Source: Lachnospiraceae bacterium (GTDB lineage: Bacteria > Bacillota > Clostridia > Lachnospirales > Lachnospiraceae). From it: a stretch of 19,993 nt of DNA. Below, piece by piece: positions 8,232 to 15,911 of this stretch. Made by a program: the position numbers and the translations under genes. The notes under the pieces were generated by a model. That model made no database searches, was not told where the DNA came from, and worked only from the letters and a program-made list of their open reading frames with translations. How positions within the stretch are numbered: the first letter of the stretch is position 1; each line of letters begins with the position of its first letter. Location of the stretch: assembly GCA_030825115.1 (NCBI GenBank), contig JAPJQL010000049.1, positions 1 to 19,993 on the forward strand. Direction: 5' to 3'.

Positions 8232-8270
8232 GGACAGAGCTTATTTTATTCCGGCTCGTGTTCTTTATTT
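8232..8270 (+). terminator. Probable riboswitch-controlled terminator
   Basis: GGACAGAGC (8232-8240) pairs with GCTC and TGTTC (8254-8263, one bulged G, one G-U) over a 13-base loop and is followed by TTTATTT. Placed just after the aptamer, it fits the expression platform of an off-switch. The stem is only moderately stable. Confidence 0.5.
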
Positions 8271-8304
8271 CCGTTCATATTATTTTATCCAGCCCACTCT
8301 TCCA

Positions 8305-8324
8305 TTTTCATGACTTTTCATGAC
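8305..8324 (+). repeat. Tandem 10-bp direct repeat in the symporter leader
   Basis: TTTTCATGAC occurs twice back to back (8305-8314, 8315-8324), ending about 15 bases before the AAAGGAG ribosome binding site. Function unknown. Confidence 0.6.
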
Positions 8325-8356
8325 AAAAGCGTACAAACGAAAGGAGATGTGGTTTT

Positions 8357-9787
8357 ATGATGCATGCAATGACTCCCCTTGATATGGTGATTATCGTGGT
8401 CTATATGCTTGGAATGCTGGGGATTGGCGTATGGTTTGTACGAAGGATCAAGAACACCAGGGATTATTATGTGGCAGGAAGGACTCTGGGACCGTTTGTG
8501 CTGACAGCCACAGTCTGTGCATCCATTATTGGCGGCAGCGCCATGATGGGACGCGCAGGCATCGCATACACGACCGGATTCAAGGCAGTTATGACTGCAA
8601 TCCCATATCTGATCGGCATGTATATCTTCTCTGCGATTGCCGGCAGGATTCAGGAAATTGGCGCAAAACATAATATTAATTCGATTCCCGAACTCTTTGA
8701 ATACCGGTTTGGGAAAACAGCCAAATGCATCCTGGCAGTTATGATCGTATTTACCATGATGGGAACGGTGGCCGCTCAGGTTACTGCCACTGCTACCATT
8801 CTTAAACTGATCGGCGGGGAATTTGGGATCTCCTACGAAGCCGGCGCATTGGTTGCCACAGTTATTTTTATTATCTATACGGCTGCCTCCGGTCTGTTCG
8901 GGGTTGTCTATACCGATGTCCTGCAATTTTTCATGCTCATTATCTTTGTATATTTTTTGATTCCATTTTCCAGCGTCAGATATCTGGGCGGATTTTCCAA
9001 TTTCTGGGTGAACCTGGATAAGTCTTATCTGGTTCCACACATCGATGGCAGTATCCTGGGGGATATCGTTACATATCTGGTATTTACCCTGGCGGGCGCT
9101 GAAATGTGGCAGCGGGCATTTGCTGCAAAAGACAAAAAATCCGCCACCCAGGGAATGTTCTGGGGGACGTTTGTCTATATGATCTCTATTGCCTTGGTCC
9201 TGTTTATGGGCCTGGTGGCGCAGCAGATCATTCCGGATGTGATGGAGACCTATGGGAATTCTGACGCCGTGGTTCCGGCGCTGGCGATCGGAATCCTGCC
9301 TCCGGGACTTACCGGGCTGGCGCTTGCCGGGATCTTGTCGGTTATGATGTCCACCGCCGACAGTTATCTTCTGGTATCGGTCCAGACGTTTATCCATGAC
9401 CTTTACAAAAACTTTAAACCCGATCTGTCGGAAAAACGGGAGATCCTGCTCTCCCGCATTGCGTCGGTCCTGTTGGCGCTTGGCGCGCTGGTCATTGCGC
9501 TCTATATTAAAAATGCCTATAATGTGCTGATGTTTGCATGGTCCTTTTATGCGGCGGCCGCCGGGCTTCCTGCGCTGGCTGCGCTCTACTGGAAAAAAGC
9601 GACTACGGCCGGCATTATCTCCGGCATGGTCGGCGGTTTCGTCGTCTGCGTAGGATGGAAGCTTATCGGTCTTCCGTTTGGACTTGGCGCAACCGTTCCG
9701 GGCGCGATTGCCTGCGGGATATTGCTTGTTGTTGTCAGCCTGGCAACCGGCAAAGACTCAGACACGCCCTATTCAATCGGCGCCTGA
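8357..9787 (+). CDS. Sodium:solute symporter (SSS family), c-di-AMP riboswitch-controlled
   Basis: 476 residues, mostly hydrophobic, with about 12-13 transmembrane helices and a length normal for the family. Family signs: RIKNTRDYYVAGRTLGP after helix 1, ASIIGGSAMMGRAG, NSIPELFEYRFGK, SGLFGVVYTDVLQFFML in the core helix, the AEMWQRAFAAKDKKSA loop, and LAGILSVMMSTADSYLL. AAAGGAG lies 10 bases before ATG 8357. SSS proteins couple Na+ entry to uptake of proline, betaine, sugars, pantothenate or carboxylates; the sequence alone does not tell which. Control by a c-di-AMP riboswitch points to an osmolyte such as proline or betaine (inference). The 3' end overlaps the convergent YitT-family gene by 19 bases. 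Confidence 0.9.
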   Translation: MMHAMTPLDMVIIVVYMLGMLGIGVWFVRRIKNTRDYYVAGRTLGPFVLTATVCASIIGGSAMMGRAGIAYTTGFKAVMTAIPYLIGMYIFSAIAGRIQEIGAKHNINSIPELFEYRFGKTAKCILAVMIVFTMMGTVAAQVTATATILKLIGGEFGISYEAGALVATVIFIIYTAASGLFGVVYTDVLQFFMLIIFVYFLIPFSSVRYLGGFSNFWVNLDKSYLVPHIDGSILGDIVTYLVFTLAGAEMWQRAFAAKDKKSATQGMFWGTFVYMISIALVLFMGLVAQQIIPDVMETYGNSDAVVPALAIGILPPGLTGLALAGILSVMMSTADSYLLVSVQTFIHDLYKNFKPDLSEKREILLSRIASVLLALGALVIALYIKNAYNVLMFAWSFYAAAAGLPALAALYWKKATTAGIISGMVGGFVVCVGWKLIGLPFGLGATVPGAIACGILLVVVSLATGKDSDTPYSIGA

Positions 9788-10641
9788 TAAAATCCACCAT
9801 AAAAGTTTTCCGTCTTAACCATGTTGACGATCACATGGGGGTCCGCTTCGCGCATCAGATGTACAATGTCATTTACTTCATAAGAAGAAACTACCGTGTG
9901 GAGGAGATACATTTTTTTGTGGCTGTATCCTCCCACCGCATCTACACAGGAAATTCCATGCCGGTATTGTTTTACATACGCCTGGATCACCGGCTCTGCC
10001 TGAGTTGTCGTCACCTGCAGCGTCACCCGTTCATAGCGGTGATGGAATGCTGAGATCGCCTTGGTGGACACAAACTGGAACAGGATCGAATATCCGGCAT
10101 GGAGCCATCCAAACATATATCCGAAGATACACAAAATCACCACATTTCCCGCAAACACGTACTCCCAGATGGAACGCCCTGTCTTGTTGGATACATACAG
10201 GGCGATAAAATCCGTGCCGCCTGTCGATGCGTTTCCCCGCAGGGCGATTGCAATGGCAATTCCATACAGGAAACCGCCAAACACCACGTCCAGCAGCACA
10301 TCGTTGAATAGCGGTTCAAAATGAAATACCTTTAAAAAGAAGCTGGCCAGAAACACCTGCATCATGGAATAAAACGTAAACCGCATGCTGATGCTCTTGC
10401 AGCACAAGATGGCAACCGGGATATTTAATGCCAGCATTCCAAGAGATGTCGAAAAGCTGTGCCCATACAGGGAGGCAATCCGTTCGATCAGAATCGCGAC
10501 TCCGGTAAAACCGCTGGAGAGCAGATTTGCCGGACGGATGAATGCCTGTATGACGTAAGTCTGCAGCAGAGCCGACGCGACAACCGCCAGTATCGTGACT
10601 GCCCTGCGGACCATAATATTTTTTCTGTATTTCTCAAACAT
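9769..10641 (-). CDS. YitT-family membrane protein (DUF161 + DUF2179)
   Basis: 290 residues, typical length. Five or so N-terminal hydrophobic helices (about 10-185) include FIRPANLLSSGFTGVAILIE and GNASTGGTDFIALYVS, both hallmarks of the YitT membrane domain. The C-terminal 90 residues are soluble DUF2179 (RVTLQVTTTQAEPVIQAYV, AVGGYSHKKMYLL, VIVNMVKTENFYGGF). Molecular function of the family is not established; a transport role is often proposed. It is the last gene of the leftward cluster, 31 bases after cutC, with GAGG 6 bases before the ATG. Its stop codon lies inside the last codons of the convergent symporter gene. Any tie to the sugar pathway is unproven. Confidence 0.85.
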   Translation of the reverse strand: MFEKYRKNIMVRRAVTILAVVASALLQTYVIQAFIRPANLLSSGFTGVAILIERIASLYGHSFSTSLGMLALNIPVAILCCKSISMRFTFYSMMQVFLASFFLKVFHFEPLFNDVLLDVVFGGFLYGIAIAIALRGNASTGGTDFIALYVSNKTGRSIWEYVFAGNVVILCIFGYMFGWLHAGYSILFQFVSTKAISAFHHRYERVTLQVTTTQAEPVIQAYVKQYRHGISCVDAVGGYSHKKMYLLHTVVSSYEVNDIVHLMREADPHVIVNMVKTENFYGGFYQAPIE

Positions 10642-10672
10642 GATATGCCTCGCTTAAGCTTCTTTTTACCGC

Positions 10673-11410
10673 CTATCCGATCGCCGCCAGAATCTCCCGG
10701 ACCCGGTCGGCAGATACCACCTCGTAGCACGCTTCATTCGGCGCAGGAGCATAGCTGTAGCTGACCTCACCCACGATCGTCGTGTTGTCTTTGATCCATC
10801 CCTTGCAGGAGCTGTGGACCTGGGTGATGCCTGTATCAGCCATCAGCTGCGCTGCATTCGAGGCATTGATCCCGCTCCCCGCAAGGATCTCAATCTGGTC
10901 CCCGAAGCGCTTTTGCAGTTCCCGGAGCATCTCGCGTCCTGCAGGCGCAGTAGGTTTTAAGCCGCTCGTCAGGACACGGTCTGCCGAAAGACCGATCAGC
11001 GTCTCCATTGTCTGAAACGGATCGCTGCTGCAGTCAAATGCGCGGTGGAACACAGCTTCCTTCCCTGACGCATGGATCATCGCGATGAGTCGCCGGTTCT
11101 GGTCAAGATTCAGGGTTGCATCCGCATTCAGGCAGCCAAAGGCGATCCCGTCTGCACCGTGTTCCAAAAGCATCCTGCACTCTTCTTCCATGACCAGGAA
11201 ATCCTCCTCCGAATAGCAGAATCCTGCTCCTCTTGGCCGCACCATAGCGATCACCGCAAGTCCCGGGCAGTCTCGTTTGACCAGCCTTAAGGTGGCGGCC
11301 GATGGAGTAAGTCCGCCAAGGTTCAGAGCGCTGTTTAGTTCAATCCTTTTTGCTCCGCCCGCATACGCCTGCAGAGCGTCATAATAACTTCCACAACATA
11401 CTTCCAGCAT
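10673..11410 (-). CDS. cutC: CutC family protein
   Basis: 245 residues, matching the family length. TIM-barrel protein with MLEVCCGS, GGAKRIELNSALNLGGLTPS, IAMVRPRGAGFCYSEED, GADGIAFGCLN, VFHRAFDCSSD, RVLTSGLKPTAPAG and AGSGINASNA, all recognisable CutC blocks. GGAGG lies 8 bases before the start. The copper-homeostasis name comes from early E. coli work and the biochemical role is uncertain. Its place between a dipeptidase and a YitT protein, downstream of a sugar PTS, suggests an enzymatic role in carbohydrate or glycoconjugate breakdown in this strain; that is inference. A possible internal promoter and an inverted repeat lie just upstream. Confidence 0.9.
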   Translation of the reverse strand: MLEVCCGSYYDALQAYAGGAKRIELNSALNLGGLTPSAATLRLVKRDCPGLAVIAMVRPRGAGFCYSEEDFLVMEEECRMLLEHGADGIAFGCLNADATLNLDQNRRLIAMIHASGKEAVFHRAFDCSSDPFQTMETLIGLSADRVLTSGLKPTAPAGREMLRELQKRFGDQIEILAGSGINASNAAQLMADTGITQVHSSCKGWIKDNTTIVGEVSYSYAPAPNEACYEVVSADRVREILAAIG

Positions 11411-11443
11411 ACAGATATCCTCCTATATGTTTACACTCACTCT

Positions 11444-11469
11444 ATTTGTAAATATACGTCCTTACAAAT
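11444..11469 (-). promoter_or_regulatory. Perfect 8-bp inverted repeat upstream of cutC, operator-like
   Basis: ATTTGTAA (11444-11451), 10 bases, TTACAAAT (11462-11469). It sits between the M20 stop codon and the cutC ribosome site and touches the -10 box of a possible promoter, as a repressor operator would. It has no T run typical of a terminator. Confidence 0.45.
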
Positions 11470-11497
11470 TATAGTTGTGCGAGTTTGAAAAGGGCAA
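11468..11497 (-). promoter_or_regulatory. Possible internal promoter for cutC-yitT
   Basis: On the minus strand TTGCCC (11497-11492), 18-base spacer, TATAAT (11473-11468), lying over the last codons of the M20 gene. The -10 is consensus and the -35 moderate. Confidence 0.4.
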
Positions 11498-12587
11498 GTG
11501 CATAGATCTTTGCATTGGTTACCAGATCTTCTACCGTCATCCACTCATTTGGATTGTGTCCGATTCCTTTTTGCCCTGGAAAACTTGGTCCAAACGGTAC
11601 GATCCCCGGCATTGCCTTTGCATAAGTTCCTCCGGTTGTCGTGACCGGAGTGCCGTCAAGCCCTGTCACCCGTTCATAGCTTTCCTGAAGCGCCCGGATC
11701 ATGGGACCGTCCTTTTCAAACACGACCGGGTCATAATTGTGGATCAGCTCCACGGATAGTCCTGCCGGATCGGACTTGTCTTTGATCCGCTCCAAAATCT
11801 CCCCGCTTGATATTCCCAGGGGGTAGCTGAGCGTCACCTGAAAGCTCACACGTCCTTCGCCGGCAGAAAGTTCATATCCCCGCATCTCCATCATACCATA
11901 CTCCGGGCTGGAATAGTCAATCCCCAAACGGTCTCCGGTGTTTTTTGCCCCGATAAAATACTCATTTACAAATGCGAAAAAAGGTTCCAGCCGCTCCTGC
12001 TCCCCATAAATCCTTATGACCGCCCGCCCGCGTTCGCTGTACACGACCGGATATTTGCAGTCTGGTGTAAATCCATAGAGCGGAGGCTTTTCCCGGCTGA
12101 GATAATAAGCCAGGTCCTCAAATCCCGACTCCTCATCACAGCCAAAGATGATTCTGACCGGATGCCTGAGCGAAAGATTTAACTCTTTCAGGGCTGCCAG
12201 CCCGTACAGGCATGCCAGCACCGGTCCTTTATTGTCAAGTACTCCCCTGCCGTATATCGTTCCCTCTTCCATATAAGCACTGAAGGGAGGCTGTTTCCAG
12301 CCCTCCCCCACAGGAACCACATCCACATGCCCGATGGCGCACACATAATCTTCTCCCCTGCCATACTGGGCATAGCCGATGTAGTTGTCCAGATTGGTTG
12401 TCGAAAATCCCAGATTTTCGCTGATGGAAAGCGCCTTTAAAAGTGCATCATGTACCCCTTTTCCGAAAGGCATTCCCTGTTTTCCGCAGGTCTCCACACT
12501 GTCGATCTGCACCAGTTCCCGGATGCTTTCGATCATAGAGCCGCTCAATTCCTCAACCTTCTGTAATATTCTGTCTTCGTCCCTCAT
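11469..12587 (-). CDS. M20 family metallopeptidase, PepV-like dipeptidase
   Basis: 372 residues. Metal and catalytic residues in family order: His87 with Asp89 (GHVDVVPVGEGW), bridging Asp118 (GRGVLDNKGP), Glu152/Glu153 (CDEESG), Asp176 (TPDCKYPV) and His344 (GHNPNEW). The TPDCKYPV block and the order of sites match the PepV/Sapep dipeptidase branch, although about 90 residues shorter than Lactobacillus PepV, with the difference probably in the lid domain. No signal peptide: cytosolic. It starts 3 bases after the glycosylasparaginase stop, so translation is closely coupled. A dipeptidase here would release amino acids from imported short peptides or glycopeptides (inference). Confidence 0.88.
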   Translation of the reverse strand: MRDEDRILQKVEELSGSMIESIRELVQIDSVETCGKQGMPFGKGVHDALLKALSISENLGFSTTNLDNYIGYAQYGRGEDYVCAIGHVDVVPVGEGWKQPPFSAYMEEGTIYGRGVLDNKGPVLACLYGLAALKELNLSLRHPVRIIFGCDEESGFEDLAYYLSREKPPLYGFTPDCKYPVVYSERGRAVIRIYGEQERLEPFFAFVNEYFIGAKNTGDRLGIDYSSPEYGMMEMRGYELSAGEGRVSFQVTLSYPLGISSGEILERIKDKSDPAGLSVELIHNYDPVVFEKDGPMIRALQESYERVTGLDGTPVTTTGGTYAKAMPGIVPFGPSFPGQKGIGHNPNEWMTVEDLVTNAKIYALALFKLAQL

Positions 12588-12590
12588 CTT

Positions 12591-13547
12591 TTATTCCTCG
12601 ATCGGAGCCATCCGCGTTTTCATGTAGTTGTCCATCCACTCTTTTGACGCCTTTTCAAACGTGCAGTGTCCGTCTTTGAGAGGATTTACCAGATAGACCG
12701 TAGGCTCCAGTTCTTCCGTCACAACAGCAAAGGAAAATCCTTCGATATTGGTGGCTGCTCCCCACTCCCCCTTCGGGTTCATGGCGACCAGGGACAGGTC
12801 TCCGGCCGCGCCGCGCCGTTCCTTTAATTCTGCGTCAAGGCGGGCAACCGCTTTTTCACAGGCCATCTGCGGATGCATTCCTTCCCCCATCAGCCTTACG
12901 ATCTCATAAGAGATACATCCCTTCATCAAATCTTCTCCCAGACCGGTGGCGCTTGCCGCCCCCCGCCTGCTGTCTGCGTAGAAGCCGGAACCAGAGATTG
13001 GTGAATCGCCGACGCGCCCCTTTTTCTTCATAAACAGACCGCTGGTGGAGGTGGCAGACGTCATCTTGCCGCTCTGGTCCAGACATACCATTCCTACCGT
13101 ATCGTGTCCGGAATATGGCTTCAACTCCTGTTCCTTTATCTCCTTCACCCGTTTCCGGTAGTGAGCCTTCGCACGGTCGGTCAGCATATTTTTCCGCTCA
13201 AATCCCTCTTTATGAGCGAACTTTTCTGCCCCTTCCGCGACAAGCATGCTGTTGACTTTTTCGCGGCTTAACCGGCGTGCGATCGATACCGGGTTGGCAT
13301 AGTCTTTGATCGCTGCCACCGCGCCGATATCCAGCGTGTCGCCGTCCATAAATGCCGCGTCCAACTCGACTTCCATCTCCTCATTGGGAAGCCCGCCATA
13401 TCCTACTGACTTGTAATAAGGGAAATCTTCTACTTCCCGGACAGCCGTTTCGATTGCGTCACCCGCATCGCCGCCCTCCTTTAAGATCTTTGCTCCCTCG
13501 GTAATCCCTTCCACAGCCATACGCCAGGTTGCTATCATACCCCACAT
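12591..13547 (-). CDS. N4-(beta-N-acetylglucosaminyl)-L-asparaginase (glycosylasparaginase), Ntn hydrolase
   Basis: 318 residues from ATG 13547, chosen because AGGAGGA lies 8 bases upstream and the protein then begins MWGMIATWRM as family members do; an upstream in-frame ATG at 13589 lacks a site. Thr150 in GHDTVGMV is the autoprocessing nucleophile. Thr168, Arg178 and Asp181 (GRVGDSP), and Thr201-Gly202 fall at the same spacing as Thr206, Thr224, Arg234, Asp237 and Thr257-Gly258 of human AGA. The reaction splits GlcNAc-Asn into Asp and 1-amino-GlcNAc, which decays to GlcNAc and ammonia. There is no signal peptide, so the substrate must be imported, presumably by the PTS encoded upstream in the same run of genes. 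This is the best clue to the pathway. Confidence 0.92.
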   Translation of the reverse strand: MWGMIATWRMAVEGITEGAKILKEGGDAGDAIETAVREVEDFPYYKSVGYGGLPNEEMEVELDAAFMDGDTLDIGAVAAIKDYANPVSIARRLSREKVNSMLVAEGAEKFAHKEGFERKNMLTDRAKAHYRKRVKEIKEQELKPYSGHDTVGMVCLDQSGKMTSATSTSGLFMKKKGRVGDSPISGSGFYADSRRGAASATGLGEDLMKGCISYEIVRLMGEGMHPQMACEKAVARLDAELKERRGAAGDLSLVAMNPKGEWGAATNIEGFSFAVVTEELEPTVYLVNPLKDGHCTFEKASKEWMDNYMKTRMAPIEE

Positions 13548-13616
13548 TGCCGATTTCCTCCTGCACTCTTTCGCCGATTTCCTGCTCAAACTTTATTAAA
13601 ACGGACTGTCCGGGGA

Positions 13617-14138
13617 CTAAAAGCAGACCTGCTTTTGAAGTTCCTTCGTGTCCCTGCCGTCTGCCAGCGCCTTTGCGAACACACACATCTGCTTTAAGGC
13701 ATCATTCAGGCCCAACCCGCCCTTCTTTGGCGTCTTGACGATCGCCACTTTGTCCTTGTACGCCGCGATCGTATCGGTGTTTTCCACCGACATTGCCGCA
13801 AACGCCTTTGCCTCTGTCGTCGCATTGATATCGCACGCCACTCTCGCACACATCGCGGCATAATCTGCAAAGTTAAATGCCGGACCACATATGACCACAT
13901 CGGGCTTTAACTTGTTGACCATCGCACATAATTTCCGGCTCACTTCATCCGGGTCTGCCAGATAAGTGCCATTGCCGCAGCAGAGGCAGGCTACAACATG
14001 GCCGTCTACTTCCTTAAAGAAAGGTTCCATCATAATTGCCGGACCGATCGGGTCCTTTTTGCCGGTCAGGGGAACCATCGTATCATCCTTGGTTCCCAGA
14101 CCAGATTGAATCTGGTCAAATATCATAACAATCTTCAT
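13617..14138 (-). CDS. Short GrdB-like protein (glycine/betaine/sarcosine reductase component B family, N-terminal part only)
   Basis: 173 residues from ATG 14138, chosen because GGAGG lies 8 bases upstream; an ATG at 14153 would precede that site. Blocks MIFDQIQSGLGTKDD, VVACLCCGNGTYLADPDEV, DVVICGPAFNFADYAAMCARVA, and VENTDTIAAYKDKVAIVKTPKK resemble the N-terminal region of GrdB selenoproteins, which run to over 400 residues. The selenocysteine-bearing C-terminal half is absent and no UGA readthrough is suggested (the stop is TAG). The gene has its own ribosome site and no frameshift, so it looks like a genuine short family form, not a relic. Function unknown; its place between EIIC and the glycosylasparaginase hints at a role in the same pathway. 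Confidence 0.65.
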   Translation of the reverse strand: MKIVMIFDQIQSGLGTKDDTMVPLTGKKDPIGPAIMMEPFFKEVDGHVVACLCCGNGTYLADPDEVSRKLCAMVNKLKPDVVICGPAFNFADYAAMCARVACDINATTEAKAFAAMSVENTDTIAAYKDKVAIVKTPKKGGLGLNDALKQMCVFAKALADGRDTKELQKQVCF

Positions 14139-14188
14139 TGTATACGCCTCCATTTTCGTTATCAGGCACTCTGTTTCTATCAGTTTAG

Positions 14189-15520
14189 TTACAGATCGTC
14201 AAAGGACAGATCATCCAGAGAGATGTCATCGTCGTCGCTGGTTTCTACTGCCTTAGCCTCATCCTCCAGATACTGTTTATCCATCATCTTGATGAATGGC
14301 ATGTAGATAAATATGCCTAATATCAGCAGCAGAGCCTGAAGTACCGCACCCTGCCATCCGGTGGAAAGGAAACCGGACAGGATAACCGGCATCGTCCACG
14401 GGATTGCCACACCGCTGCACAGCGGGACGAGCCCGATGCTCATGCATACATAAGAGATGATGATGTTGATAGTCGGTACCAACACGAACGGAATCAGGAT
14501 AACCGGATTCAGCACGATCGGAAGACCAAATACCAGCGGCTCGTTGATGCCGAAGATACCCGGGATAAATGCCAGCTTGCCAAGTTCCTTTACACGTTTG
14601 GAACGGCAGAACAAAAGCATTGCAATCAGCAGGGACAAGGTAGATCCGCAGCCTCCGAAGGTGGCGAACAGATCCTGGAACTGCTGGGAGATGATATTCG
14701 GCAGCGGCGCCCCTGCCTGAAATGCCGCCAGGTTCTCAGCAGACAATGTCTGCAGGATCGGGTTGAATACCGCTGCCACTACGGAACCGCCGTTCACTCC
14801 GAAAAACCAGAAGAAGTGAAGGAAAATATAGGCGATGATCATAGCAGGAAGGGTGTTCCCAAGCGCCAGCAGTGGAGCCTGTAAAATCACAAAGATAAAG
14901 TTAAACGCATTGCCATAGGATGTCATTGCAAATACAATGTTGATCACGAAGAATACCAGCACGGACATTCCTGCCGGAATCAGGGCTGCGAAGGATTTCT
15001 CTACGGTCGGCGGTACGCCGTCAGGCATTTTGATGACCCAGCCCTTCTTGTTTACCCATGCATAAATATGGATGGATAAAAATGCTGTGATGATACCTAT
15101 GAAGATTCCTTTTGAACCTACCCAGCCAAGCGGGATACCTGCTGCAGTTGCATCGCCCACGATAACCTCATACGGCATGATCAAAAACCAGCATACCAGG
15201 GCGATCGCCGCTCCAAACAGCTTATCGACGTTCATCTGCTCTGCAAAGGAGTAGCCAATGCCGATGACTGCCAGGATTGCCATGATTGTAAAGGTTGCAT
15301 CGGTTGGCTTTGCAAAAAAGGAAGTCCAGTTTTCCCCAAAGATCCCTGCCCAGAAATTATTCCATCCCGGGATCGGGAAGTTGGCGATCAACAGGAAAAA
15401 GGAACCTACGATCAACAGCGGCATGGACAACAGAAAACCGTCACGAACCGCGATCAGATATTTGTTCTTACCGATTTTTTCTGCCAAAGGCATCAATACG
15501 GACTCTAATTTATTTAACAT
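14189..15520 (-). CDS. PTS lactose/cellobiose-family EIIC permease
   Basis: 443 residues, about ten membrane helices. Matches the Lac/Cel EIIC family: MPLLIVGSFFLLIANFP, the FWFFGVNGGSVVAAVFNPILQ segment with the FGVNG signature, FATFGGCGSTLSLLIAML, and PGIFGINEPLVFGLPIVLNP with the conserved Glu of the sugar site. It moves a sugar, usually a beta-disaccharide, chitobiose type or diacetylchitobiose, across the membrane while EIIB phosphorylates it. A GGGGG site precedes the ATG. The C-terminus is an odd acidic tail (SDDDDISLDDLSFDDL). Lies 67 bases after the EIIB gene. Confidence 0.93.
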   Translation of the reverse strand: MLNKLESVLMPLAEKIGKNKYLIAVRDGFLLSMPLLIVGSFFLLIANFPIPGWNNFWAGIFGENWTSFFAKPTDATFTIMAILAVIGIGYSFAEQMNVDKLFGAAIALVCWFLIMPYEVIVGDATAAGIPLGWVGSKGIFIGIITAFLSIHIYAWVNKKGWVIKMPDGVPPTVEKSFAALIPAGMSVLVFFVINIVFAMTSYGNAFNFIFVILQAPLLALGNTLPAMIIAYIFLHFFWFFGVNGGSVVAAVFNPILQTLSAENLAAFQAGAPLPNIISQQFQDLFATFGGCGSTLSLLIAMLLFCRSKRVKELGKLAFIPGIFGINEPLVFGLPIVLNPVILIPFVLVPTINIIISYVCMSIGLVPLCSGVAIPWTMPVILSGFLSTGWQGAVLQALLLILGIFIYMPFIKMMDKQYLEDEAKAVETSDDDDISLDDLSFDDL

Positions 15521-15587
15521 CTTTTATTTCCCCCAGTTTCTTATTGTTTCCATTCTGTGCGGCTTCTGGCCGCCAGCGCATCGATTC

Positions 15588-15911
15588 TTACTGCTTTGCA
15601 GCCTTCATCAGCTTAATTGCAGATTTCAATACCTTTTCTCCGTTCATCATGCCATAATCACCCTGATCAATGACCTGAATCGGGATTCCCGTAGCTCCGA
15701 ACTTATCCACAATCTCCTGATAACGGTATTTTACCTGCGGTCCCAGCAGGATCACGTCAGGATGACGCTCATCGATGATCTGGGCGATCTTGCCGTCCGG
15801 AAATGCCTCAACCTCGATCGGAAGGTCATGGCTGTTTGCTACCTGCTGCATCTTGCTTGCCAGCATGCTGGTGGACATCCCTGCACTACAGAATAAATAG
15901 ACTCTCTTCAT
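15588..15911 (-). CDS. PTS lactose/cellobiose-family EIIB
   Basis: 107 residues. The phosphoryl-carrying Cys8 sits in YLFCSAGMSTSMLA, the standard Lac/Cel EIIB loop, followed by VILLGPQVKYRYQEI. It passes phosphate from EIIA to the incoming sugar. The start overlaps the EIIA stop as ATGA, with AGGAGG inside the end of EIIA, so the two are translationally coupled. Confidence 0.95.
   Translation of the reverse strand: MKRVYLFCSAGMSTSMLASKMQQVANSHDLPIEVEAFPDGKIAQIIDERHPDVILLGPQVKYRYQEIVDKFGATGIPIQVIDQGDYGMMNGEKVLKSAIKLMKAAKQ

Noticed and set aside
8318..9397. Long minus-strand ORF (359 residues) opposite the symporter gene
   Set aside because: Product is rich in His, Gln, Asn, Asp and Arg with no recognisable fold, lies fully antisense to a clear SSS gene, and has no ribosome site; a frame shadow of hydrophobic codons.
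13548..13616. Frameshift joining the GrdB-like gene to the glycosylasparaginase gene
   Set aside because: Each gene has its own AGGAGG-type site and full-length family-typical start, and the two belong to unrelated families.
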